From Trichoplax adhaerens (lineage: Eukaryota; Placozoa; Uniplacotomia; Trichoplacea; Trichoplacidae), in assembly GCF_000150275.1 (NCBI RefSeq), contig NW_002060949.1:1671836-1735835 (forward strand): a stretch of 64,000 nucleotides of DNA, in the 5' to 3' direction. The translations under genes were made by a program, and so were the position numbers. The notes beneath the pieces are model-generated. The model saw nothing but the letters and a program-made list of their open reading frames with translations, was not told the origin of the DNA and did no database searches. Numbering within the stretch: position 1 is the stretch's first letter; each line of letters begins with the position of its first letter. This document shows, piece by piece, positions 39,240 through 50,900 of this stretch.

Positions 39240-39805
39240 CACTGTAACTATATAAAATACTTAAACCAGTAATCAAGGAAAGAAGTCAGTAATAAAACAT
39301 TCTACTCGTATAGACTGATTATTATTCCAATTAAGACTTTCTATGATTGAAGATTTTGTCTAAACTTGTTTGCTGATCTTTATAGGTGTATCAATAAAAC
39401 TCAACTCATGAGTAATGTATAACTACAATAACACGTAAACTAGTAGTCAAGAAAAGAAGTTAACAGTAAAGTAGTCTACTCGTATGGACTGATTATTATT
39501 TCCAAATAAGATTTTTAATGATAGAAGATAGTGTCTAAGCTTATTTGCTGATCCTATGGGTGTATAAAGATAGACTCATAAATAATGCTACACCTATAAC
39601 TACAATAACACATAAACTAGTAAGCAAGGAAAGAAGTTAGCAGTAAAATAGCCTGCTCATATGGACTGATTATAACCCTGACCCTAATAATTATTATCCC
39701 AAATAAGACATTTAATTATGGAAGATAGTGTCTAAGCTTGTTTTCTGGTCCTATTGGTGCATAGATAAAGCTCAACCACGAGAAATATTGTCATTCTAGC
39801 TACAA
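39240..39805. repeat. Tandem repeat, about 180-bp period, 3 copies
   Basis: Three diverged units share AGAAGT(C/T)A(A/G)CAGTAA, TGGACTGATTAT, TTTGCTGATC-type text and a TAACTACAATAACAC(A/G)TAAAC(T)AGTA start. The third copy carries a short insertion, AACCCTGACCCTAA (about 39674-39688), resembling degenerate metazoan telomere repeats. Confidence 0.85.
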
Positions 39806-41994
39806 AAACAGATAAATTAACAATAAAAAAAAAGAGTAATCAAATAGCGAACAAATTGGTGCTCCAGAAATTGAATTCAAATTTAGCGATTTCTCAGCGG
39901 CAAATCTTATTTCATGATAATCACAGAGTATCAGTTAGTATCTTGGAATTGATATACTTGTCTATTTACAGTAAGATTCAAAAATTAACGTTGGTAGATA
40001 TTGACAATAGTATTTATAACCTGATAAAATGATACAATCATTCTTGATAGTCAATTGTAGGAATGCAGTTTTTAAAAATTGGAATTGAATACAATTTTAC
40101 TAGAGGCATTAAAATTCAATTTCTCCCAACCACGGCCTATTAAAAATTTTAAAATATCTCAATCTGATGCTCTGTATATACTACATATCAATTCAATGCC
40201 TGCATTTGTACAATATCCAAGTATTTTTAAAGTAGTATTACGAGAAGTGAAATACCAGTGTGCTTTATCATATAATATTATGATATTTTATGGCATGAAG
40301 GGCATTTATTAAATCTTACAACCGGATTTCCATAAACATATTAATTTTAAATAATTCTTGTATAACAATATAACATATACAAGTCATTTCCTGAAACAAA
40401 TGATTGTTACGCATTTGAATAAGAGAATATAACATCTAAAGTCTTCTTAATATTATTAAACATTACCAATTGTAATATTCTCCTTAGCTAGATGTCAGTT
40501 AAAACTATTTTACTATTATATAAAATATCAGAAATGGAGAATTAGAATATTTATGCCATAAAAAACAATGGAAGATAGCACATATGTTGTTTATGACTTC
40601 TTCTATTTTAGAGCTAGTTCTCTATAATTATTTCGAGTGTACTATTCATGGATAGTCATTCTCAACTTCTTGATTTACAAACTTATCTAGGAAAAATGAA
40701 TTAAACGTGATATACTAATTTTCAGGATTATCAATAGAAATTTAGCAGAAATTCTCATAACCATTCTACTGAAAGATTAAAAATTTTGTACTGCGATTGC
40801 TTCATGTCCTAGCCTAAGAGTTGTATCTACATTCAATTCCAGTAATTTATCTCTGGTTTCTTATATTAGTGTAATACTCAGCACTTGTAAATAATGTCAA
40901 TGATGCAGTTGTAATGTAATAGTAAAGAATGATTTTTAATGTTGATATACGAACAGAGCCTAGATAATAGGATAAGCAAAGAATAATTACCTTTTACCTT
41001 CATATATAAGATAGTAATTGGCAATTAATTACGATACCCTAAGCCTATTTATTTATATACTATAGCCGATCTACAAATAGTGGAGCTCTGCCGTAATTGC
41101 CATTATTACTATTTCTAGGCGCTACTAATAAAGTAAATACCGTATCAGCATGATTACTTGACAGCTATGACAATGATAACAAGATTTATAGTAAAATAAT
41201 CAATTTTTAAGGACATTTGCAGAATCCTAACTAACATAATGGATAGAAAATTAAAATGAAACAATACTGTAGCATTGCTAGCACTATAGAAACTATCTTT
41301 ATGACCACTCATGATTTGTCCAAATAGAGCATACATTAATAGTTTCATTTTGAAGCATTTTTATTTACGATGCACGGCTTGCATTGCATGATAGAATAAT
41401 ATTGAATCTTAATTTTATTGACTTAAATAAAGGAATAATGTACGCATCTATTAATTTTAGGATAAAGGAATTCGGACCAAGATTTTAGCTTCATATTTCT
41501 GAGATATTCACTATAGTTATCTACTAACTTGATAAAATCGTATCAAGTTTGTATTATAATTTAAACTCCACCAATATTATTATTTTAATAATTAAATGTA
41601 TCATTACAATAAATGCTTAGTCCAATAGATATTAGAGGAATCTTAGCTCGACACTTTAATTTTAGAATCAGATTGGATTCATGCATATATTCTATTGCAT
41701 AGATTCATTCAGTCTATGTATATCCTGAAATACGGTATAGCAAGTAAAATAATGTACATTAGATTACATTTCACAAGATATCTACTTCTATTTGCTAATA
41801 AGGCTATAGCATTTGGTATCATCCTAAGTACTTTGTGGTAATCCATTCTTTTATGTAGAACCTAAATTTTTAATCCTTTAGTAATTTAGACCGTTTTATA
41901 AGGGAACTATAGTTATTCGATTATTTACCAAATCAGATAGGAATTTCATGCACTCATTTGTAATGGATAGATAAGTATTTTAGGTACCGTCTGA

Positions 41995-42721
41995 TCATTC
42001 TTTAGCAACATTGGTAGACCTTTCAAATGGGATATGGCTTGATCTCTCGANNNNNNNNNNNNNNNNNNNNNNNNNNNNNNNNNNNNNNNNNNNNNNNNNN
42101 NNNNNNNNNNNNNNNNNNNNNNNNNNNNNNNNNNNNNNNNNNNNNNNNNNNNNNNATAGGGATCTTGGCTGATCTTTCGAAAGGAATTTTGTATGATCTC
42201 TCAAATGGAATATTGTTTGATCTCTCCATAGGGATCTTAGCCGATCTTTCGAAAGGAATATTGCTTGATCTCTCCATAGGGATCTTTGCTGATCTCTCCA
42301 TAGGAATCTTAGCAGATCTCTCCATAGGAATATTTTCTGATTTTTCGAAAGGAATATGCCTTTCCATAGGAATGGTTTTTGAACGCTCGAAAGAAATATC
42401 GCTCGATCTTTCCATTGGTATATCATCTGATTTTTTCATCGCAGTTTTAGTCAGTGACCTCTTGGAAATTTTATTGGATCTTTCCATCGAAATAAAATCT
42501 GGTCTTTCCATGTAAGTTTTATCTAATCGTTTAATATTGCCATTCGATGTTGAAACCATGAGTAAATATGAAAGTCGGTCAGTCTCATCCGCAAAATCTT
42601 TTATGCTGTGCTTCGATTTAGGTGTTTTTATACTATTATCATAAAGATACCTAGAATCAGCCGAATTAGTTACTAATGCAATGGCAACAGTTAGAACTAT
42701 GACTGCATTTGAAATCTTCAT
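41995..42721 (-). CDS. Secreted octapeptide-repeat protein (interrupted by assembly gap)
   Basis: Unknown protein in a single exon. The start MKISNAVIVLTVAIALVTNS is a textbook signal peptide, with probable cleavage near residues 21-24. A short spacer is followed by at least 15 tandem units of eight residues with consensus P-(M/F)-E-R-S-x-x-I; examples are PMERSAKI, PFERSAKI, PFERSYKI, PMERSNNI. N-terminal units are more degenerate (YMERPDFI, SMERSNKI, SFERSKTI), and one is shortened to six residues (PMERHI). A run of Ns (42051-42155) interrupts the array; two more units and the end AKE* follow. The frame changes across the gap, so the gap length is wrong and unit number unknown. There are no cysteines in the array and no dibasic or amidation (GKR) sites, so it is not a classic neuropeptide precursor, though trypsin-like cleavage after Arg would release near-identical peptides. 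Confidence 0.8.
42051..42155. other. Assembly gap (Ns) inside a tandem repeat
   Basis: 105 undetermined bases in the middle of the 24-bp repeat array. The frames on the two sides are inconsistent with a gap of this exact length, so it is an estimate or a collapsed repeat. Confidence 0.95.
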
Positions 42722-42757
42722 CTTTGATTAATTTAAGAATTAGAGAAAGTAAGCTAC

Positions 42758-42775
42758 GTAATATAGTATATAATT
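42758..42775 (-). promoter_or_regulatory. Possible TATA element of the octapeptide-repeat gene
   Basis: On the minus strand ATTATATACTATATT lies 37-55 bp before the ATG. The position suits a TATA box with a short 5' UTR, but the region is so AT-rich that chance is possible. Confidence 0.3.
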
Positions 42776-44689
42776 ATAAGCAATAACGACGGGTTGCAAA
42801 GGCTAGTTGTCGATCCAAGCTTATGTTGTAGCGAAAACTAATGTACATGAATTACAGCCACCAATATTTATAGGCTGCATGAACTAAAAGAAAAATTTTT
42901 TTCTTAACAGATGTTTCCTCTATTCAATGAGTCAGTTACTAAATTATGATCATTAGTATTCAAGTATAAAATCTCCGAATGAACGTGGAATATTATTTCC
43001 ATGGCTTTTAGAATTGATTCTTGCAGAATAATATTAGGAACTAAGCTCTTCATTATCATATTTAGTTGATCTTTCATTCTTATTTAGTTATTCTGTCAAT
43101 AATAGTTTTAAAGGGATTAGATAATAATATTTTACAACTTAACATTCGATTTGATAATTATCTCCCCATAATTAGCACGAAATTTTGTTTATTAATTTAT
43201 TTAGTTAACTTGTAATATATAAATTTGTTGATCAATTGATTTTATATTTATAATTAGAAATATAAAAGTTTTGAAGTTAACTTCGGTCTTGTCCTTATAT
43301 TGAATATAGATTAAGCTATTTTGGCATGTTATAGTTTGGATTCTTTAGTAAGTATATATCGACGATTCTCAATGGATAATAGGAGAATTAATCAGGCACG
43401 ATATAAAGCGAAAACAATAAATTAAAGACTTTTCTTCGTTAATAAATGAAATTTTATTGGATAATATCAGATAAATTTAAACAATGAATAGTATCATTTA
43501 CCTATAAATCAGAACAGACTGATAGGGATGAATTACAATCACGGATAATAATAAACTAAATTTTACATTTGTGATTGTTCGCGGGCAATCGAATTATTTA
43601 ATTAATACCATAAAGCCGAATTTTTTATCTGAAGATGATTACCAGTCCATTAAAAATAACATCTCGATATTTCAGGCGTCAAATAGATCAATAAAACTCT
43701 TTTAACTATTACATTAATTATATCTTTTTGTATTAACAATCGTAGCAATGTTTAAAGAAATTTTCCATGTAGCGGAATAATTCTAATTTGGATTCTGCTG
43801 TATTTCAGCGATCGTAAACATCCGGTTTAACGTAATTATAATTGATCATTCCATTGTCTTCATTTAGAAAGAGAAGTTACAATACTTTACAACCTCTATA
43901 GACGAGACGTTGTTTAAGCGATAGAATTTACACTTAAAAAAGCAATCTAGAAATTGTGATAGATGTAAAATATTTGACGTTATTAACTTTCAAAAATACT
44001 CTAATATATTCTACAATTCAACAATACGTAGCAATAAACCATCAAAGGACTAGTTCTAGCTGTTTAGAAAATTAAGAAATGAATTTCTATTTTTATAATA
44101 TAAACATAAACACAAATGTCGATCTGATTATTTTATATGATACAGCAAATTATGGATGGTTAGTAAAATTAAAATTTATTTTGTCCTATATCGGTAACAT
44201 ACTTTAAGTATAAAAGCAATCATAAGTTACATCGTAATAAAGAATACTTCACATGTAAATGTTATATACGTAGCTATCTATATAGAGATCTTTGGAAAGC
44301 GATTGATCATTTTGCATTGCTAGGGACAGATTATTAATAGTGATAACAAGAATTTTGATTAATAATTATCTTTAGCCTTATCATAAACTCCTAACTATTC
44401 CGTTATTAACAGAATAAAAAGTCCGGAAAAGAGTTTATTTCCAATTATCATTACTAATTTCATTATAATACTCATAAGCTAACAATTTAATGGTAACATC
44501 AAAATAAAATAGAGCGTAATATCGCTATTATAAATTGATAAGTAATCGATCCAAGCAATGTTACTAATGATATTGATAACGTAATAACTATTATGACCCC
44601 TATCTATCAGTTGATTCATTTCATAATTGCAGGGAACGAGGTAAAGGTTAAGAAATAAGTTTATTAACCATGATTTACCACTACCGGTT

Positions 44690-44890
44690 TCATGACAACT
44701 AATAAACGATCGATTAATAATAGTTTATTAATAAGGCAGAAAATATCGATAAAGAAATATTCGTATTATCGGATTATATGGTATACCAGTTTTACGATAA
44801 CTAACAAACGATCAATCATTGATAGTTTATTAATAAGGTAGAAAATATCGATAAAGAAATATTCCTATTATCAGATAATAAAGCATCCTT
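44690..44890. repeat. Tandem duplication, about 103-bp period, 2 copies
   Basis: ACAACTAATAAACGATC and ATAACTAACAAACGATC start the copies (about 44695 and 44798). Both continue through ATAGTTTATTAATAAGG and AGAAAATATCGATAAAGAA. Identity is high, so the duplication is fairly recent. Confidence 0.85.
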
Positions 44891-45613
44891 GATCAGGTAG
44901 ATAAAATTAAGATAAATCAATGAAGTTAATTAAACAGATTTGTTACTGCTAATCTTATTATGAATTAGTAAAATATTGATATTTTAATAGGATGATAATT
45001 AAAAATGACAGAAGCAAGATCAAAACATAGATTTTTTTATTTCAGTCTGTAATAAGTAATATCTTGATAATTCAATTAGCATCAAAGCAATATGTTCGAA
45101 AGAAATTATCATAACCATTGAGTTTCTAGCCATTAAGTATGATAAAATTTTATATCGATTCAATGCTATCCAAAACCCATTTGAATTTTTAATTTCTCTA
45201 TAATGATCATCTTACACTCAGAATCCCTTAAGCTCTCTATAGCGGTTCTTTTAACAATCAATTATCCAGCTATCTTACAGCATTTTACTTACTTATTAAC
45301 TTTCATATAAGAATACTAGTACTACTAGTCTTTCGAGTTAGTTTTATTATTGTATCCAAATGTAATGTTTTACTCAGATGGTTTAATATTAGATATATTG
45401 TTCAGATATTGCATATTATCTTAGAAATAGTATTGGATATTAACTAGTGTATTTATTTCATATAATATTAAATACACTAACTATATAAGTTATTATAATA
45501 CCATGAGATTATAATTCAAAGATTTTAATGTTACACAACAGTATAATCGCTTAATAACATTACTGCATAAAAGGCGTATTTAGAACTTATTATAAACAGA
45601 AATAAGGAGTAAG

Positions 45614-46201
45614 TGTCACAACCCTCACTTGTGGCAAAGGAAAGTAAAGAACTCTAGTGTAGTTACTTAAAACTTGGGCTATTTCTCCCAGTACTTTCAG
45701 TTTCTATGAGAGAAGTATTTGAGAACTCGATTTCTCGGCTGATCTCCACAGACAACTGACTAATTATTACACTATTCTTCACGATATGAGTCTTGCCGTT
45801 TCTTGAGCAATTACTTTCTTTATTCTACAAACACACGCGCTTAAATAGGTTTCTACAGTGAATTCTGGTGTTAACGAGTGAGAATTCATGCTTTACAAGT
45901 TACATTAATTAGTATAATACCATTACTAAATATACATGTCGATATTCTCAGACTTAGATAGCTACAAGCTATCAGGTGTTAAGACGCTTAACCTTCGTCC
46001 ATATACAGCTCAATTTTTAGAGATTAACACAACTTATAAACCTACAGTAAATTAACTGCTAACAACTTCTATTTTTATCTCATTTCTACCATCCTATTAT
46101 CAGCTACAAGCGCATTAAAACATAGCACATAACCTTATCTTATCTATTCATAAGCATTCATTAATTTACAGTTACTTAATTAGTAACGGCGTACCGTGAC
46201 A
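45614..46201. mobile_element. Solo LTR with 5-bp target-site duplication
   Basis: 588 bp bounded by TGTCACAACCC at the left and CCGTGACA at the right, i.e. TGTCAC...GTGACA inverted termini as in Ty3/gypsy-type LTRs. It is directly flanked by GTAAG on both sides (45609-45613 and 46202-46206), a perfect 5-bp target duplication. There is no internal domain, so it most likely arose by recombination between two LTRs. A TATA-like CTTAAATAGG sits near 45839. Strand cannot be fixed. Confidence 0.8.
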
Positions 46202-47973
46202 GTAAGAGCAAAAATTTAGTTCATATAACTAGTAATTATAAGTGAAATGGTGTCAATTGTAGTCATTGTCAGTGCTAGAAGCTTGAAAACACAAGTACCG
46301 AATTCTTATGACTAAAATTAGCTATAAAGCATTCTCTCGGACAGTACATATTGCACAAAATATGGCAGCTAATTGCTCTTACTTAAATTATAGCTATCTA
46401 ATACATTCAATACATTGATCGTAACACAAATTAAATATTACCCTAAAATTGTGAAAAAGTGATTTAATTGCCTATTAGTGATGCTATTTGATAAATAAAT
46501 AATAGAAAAAGGATTCATCATCTGATTTTCTCCTACCTCGAAGAACATAAATACCCAGCTGGTCTAGTTATAAATAACCCTTTGCTAATTTTTTTAATTT
46601 AATATGATAAATAGATACAGGAATGATATTTATATTACTTCAAATTTCAGTTACGAAATTACTTTCTAAATCAATTTTATTGCGAAAGTTAAAATCATGC
46701 GGTAAATTGGTAATATGTATGCCTACAGTATAGTGTCAAATAAATACGAAGTTTTGATCAATTAACAAATAAAAATTAATTATCATAAGCATTTTTGATA
46801 ATATCCATTGCAATCTTGTAATGTTTGAGAAGTAAAATGACTTCCTAAACTAAAGATCATTACTAGTATAAACTAGAATTGGTTTTTAATAGATGATATA
46901 AAATGCAGGGTCATCGACTGGACAAAAAAATTTTTGCATCATTTTCTACTCAAAAACCTTGAAGTACAATATCTCATCATTCTAGCAGTAAGGTTTAATT
47001 TAATCAGTGCATCAGTTTTAGCACATTATTCTTCTAAATAAGTAGAAATCGGTAAAAAATATCGTGAATGTAACCGTTTAAAGATTCATTTCTCCTTCTT
47101 TTGCTTAATGGTATCATAAAGTCTTGTTTCTATCGATAATTTTTCACTCCTCTTATCATTGTATTTCAGTATAGAGCTTTCTTAAGTATATATATTATAC
47201 TGACATATCATAATAATAGCTCTGAATAAATACTCGTAGGCATACGAGTCTCAATCAGTGATATAAAGCTAAAAGCTTACGTATATAAACGTTTGCACCT
47301 AATGAAAAAAATCAGTTATATATTATTATTGAGATCAGAACTAATTATTCATTCTTTATACTCTCTGATTGTTTTATTTTTGGCAACATGTACTATCGGT
47401 TTAATATTGCTAAGATCTCGATTAATTATTTACTTCTTTTGAAGCGTGTGCAATCTCTGATTTATCATTGATCTTAATCTTAAACCAGGAAATAGCTGTT
47501 TTGTTATCCACCCGAGAAATAAATTATTTATTCTTTTCTAAATTTATCGAGCTATAATCCTGGCATGGTATTAAACCACTGTATTTTATTGGGCAATATT
47601 CTTGATTGATCGACAATTTCAGTATCAGCTAAAAATCAATTCCAACTTTGTAAGACCAGTATAACAAGCTTGATATCCTGCAATATTGCCTCGTGATATT
47701 GATGATGACTTAGTAGAAATAGTAAACGTGACCATATGGTTGAAGTACTGTAGCAATATAGGTAGGGCAGATGATATCTCTGATAATTAAGTAAATAGAT
47801 CAGATCAACCTCTAGTAAAGATAAGTCGACTCATAAGCCAACATCTGCTTATTAACGAAAGAGATCAAGTCGGCTTGGGTGTTTTAATCTTATTTGATAA
47901 ATCATAAAATGGAAGGATAATTCTATTTCTTGGGCATTTTTGATCCTTTTTTTCGTCTGAAATAATTATAAAC

Positions 47974-50900
47974 ATGGATAAAAAAAGAACATTGGCCATT
48001 TTCTTCTTGGTAAGAACTACTTTTAATTTACAGTTTTAAAATAATATTTAAGCACAAACATGGACGTAAAACAGGGATCTACGTAGTTTTGTGTGAGAAA
48101 TACAGTTTTTACCAGTCAGTTTTATGCAATTTTATTGGAAACGACAGTAATTTAAACCGAAATTCCTGCATAACTTAGACTGATGATTCGATTGTCCATA
48201 ATAATTTAGAAACTAGGTTTTTATTGATTACCAGATCTAAATAAAATTATTTTGAGTGATTGCTACCGTTAAATAGCTTTAAATACCTTCTTTTTGCATC
48301 CGCACAGCTTTATTATTAGACATGTTGTCTTTTATCAGATATAAACGACCATAAGATCACTTTCAAATCGTTAGATGAAAAGTAATATTAGTAGCTCTTT
48401 AATAGCAAATTGCACAGGATTAAAATTAGCTAATCTACAGGACTTGATTTTAACTGTACTTTTGTACGTGTCATTAGATATATACATTAAAACTTAGAGC
48501 TCAACGTTTTCGTTTTAACATTGAAAAACTTTAATAGAAGGGTAACCATAAATTATGATTATAAATGCTTATAAAAGGAAAACTATCAGTCTTGAGATCG
48601 TTGCACTTATCGATAATTTCGTCAATTTTTTGTAGTAAAATACTTAAAGTTGATGTTTTCGTCTTGAAAGTTAAAATCGATTGCACTTCTTGATTCTTTC
48701 TTGGATTCTTCAACATTTCTACTGATTATTTTTTATTTCATTCTAACTTATTGATATATATTAAGCAATAATTAATTACTTAAATATGGTTTGTAGATTT
48801 ATAGTCTATGGACAGGGCAAGTTGATGCGCAGGTATGTAAGAACCGGATATATGATTTTACCAATCCGATTACAGCATTGTTATACAAATTCTATAATTA
48901 TTTCCATCTATGTTTTTTTTCAGGATCCAATAGATCAAGCTTCAGAAATTATGACCTATCTAGGCTGTTTGATGACTATTCTGAGTTTAATGGCGACAAT
49001 TTTTACATATGCCATACTTTGGAGGTAATTAGGAACACGGTTTCAATTTCGATCCAAACTATTTACCATCGAGAATAAAATATCGTTTGATATATCGATA
49101 TGATGGAATATAGAGATTTATTTATTTTACTTGATGTAAATTTGATGTGGCAAGATTTTAAGCTTAGCATTATGTAGATAAAAACATTTAAATTAGAGGA
49201 AGCATGAATTGATTGAACTTGATAATTAATATATTCTAAACTGTGCTCATGTTCTTCATCATTTACATATTACCACGGAATTGTGAAATGACTATAGTTA
49301 CCTGAAGAGTAAGGTTACCATCATACGTCTCAATTTGCATATAACACTCTTGCTGACTAATATTTGCATCATTATTGGAGTTCGGCCTTTTAACGCATTA
49401 GTATCACAAGTAAGTTAAGTCAAAGTTCCTAATTATACAATGCCTTTAAATCAGCCTTCTTCCATTAGATTGATCGGTCATTTTATAATGATATAACGTA
49501 TCGAGCTCATGATGGATTTTTCTACATTCAAATAATATAGATCGAATGTATCATTTTGGCCTGTTCTTCTCAATATCTTTTATTAGCATTCTTCATCTGG
49601 ATGTTATTGGATAGTTTCGCATTTTACTATTCGGTTATTGGGTCTTATATGAAAGTTCGCTTGTTATGGTTATATGTTTTTGCCTACGGTAAGATTTATT
49701 TAATAGCGAGTAGATGGGTGTTTATCATCACTAATCGGTCTTAATCAATCTCTTATAACAATCTATAACGAAGAAATTACACTTATATATACGTATTTAT
49801 TAATTAGAAATATCTACTTCAATCATACGTATTGCGTCGTCCTTTATGCTAAGGCCAAAACTTGAAATTAGTACCAGCTTTAAATTAATTCTTTGATGCA
49901 TTTTAAACGCCCTACATGGATTTCATGAATCCATCTCTTTAACTCTTTATAATTAATTAATTAATTATATATATAATTCAAGTCTGTTTCAAATGATGTT
50001 GGTCATGATTTTATATGAATCGAAACAATATCTTTCGTCATTCTAGGATTTCCTGGTGCGATCGTAGCCGCAACTCTTGGGATAGTAGGCTATGATAAAT
50101 TTACGAGTACTGTTGGGTTAGCTAAGATTCTGTTTAATTTGATTGATTTTAAATGACTCCTCCAATAATCTTTGCCCTCTGTACCTATTTTAGATGCTGG
50201 CTATCACAAAGGCATTTGGCAGTTTTAGGATTCCTTGCCCCTCTTTCTATAATCTTTATCGTAAGTAGCGAATAAGGCAATATTCCAATTTATGCCTAAG
50301 TTGATCGTTGACTGTTAGTCGGTGTCGAATCATCGCTTATAGAATAGCTCTTTCTCCATTAATTATTATTGTTATTATTCTACTTATACATTTATTTCTA
50401 TTCCCTTTCCATTTTCAAATATAGATTAATATCGTAATCATCATACTGACTTATTATCGAGCTAAAAAACTGGCTACCAAGGATGGGAATTTATCCAAAG
50501 ATGGCATGAGAGAAATTGGGTAATTGCTTCCGATGAGAGATTTTATTAAGCGCTTGCTTCTATAATCCTTTTAGAATTCAATCAATCCTACATGTTAAAA
50601 TTATTAAAATAATTAATACCCGGTGGATAATTAATAATTAAATTGATCTTGAATGTATTCATTTCAACAATCCTTTTCTCTATCACTTTTAATGGTCTAG
50701 TATCACTTTACGCGATACAGCCATCTTGGTTTTTGTTTGCAATATCGGATGGATTTTAGGTAGTACTACTGAAATTGTTCCAGATCCTGCCGTAATCAAT
50801 TATATTTTTATGGTTTTTACTTCGTTGCAGGTAAGAAATCATCATCTAAAATGATTGAAGGCATTGCCGTAGTTTAATATTCTATCAAATTAAATTAAAA

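Larger units (their letters stand above)
37809..41994. other. Gene-poor region, part 3
   Basis: Holds an LTR-like element with an inverted partner (38087-38685) and a three-copy tandem repeat (39240-39805). Short frames at 38123-38323, 40079-40312 and 41154-41348 show no domain or splice context and were not called. Confidence 0.4.
42776..47973. other. AT-rich intergenic region
   Basis: About 5 kb between the octapeptide-repeat gene and the first receptor. It holds a two-copy tandem duplication (44690-44890) and a solo LTR (45614-46201). No exon or RNA gene could be supported elsewhere. Confidence 0.45.

Noticed and set aside
40079-40312. Plus-strand 77-codon frame in the gene desert
   Set aside because: No recognisable motif, no splice partners and no repeat of it elsewhere; length is within chance for this base composition.
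42027-42515. Long plus-strand frame through the octapeptide array
   Set aside because: A 24-bp repeat is open in several frames; only the minus strand has a signal peptide and a sensible start.
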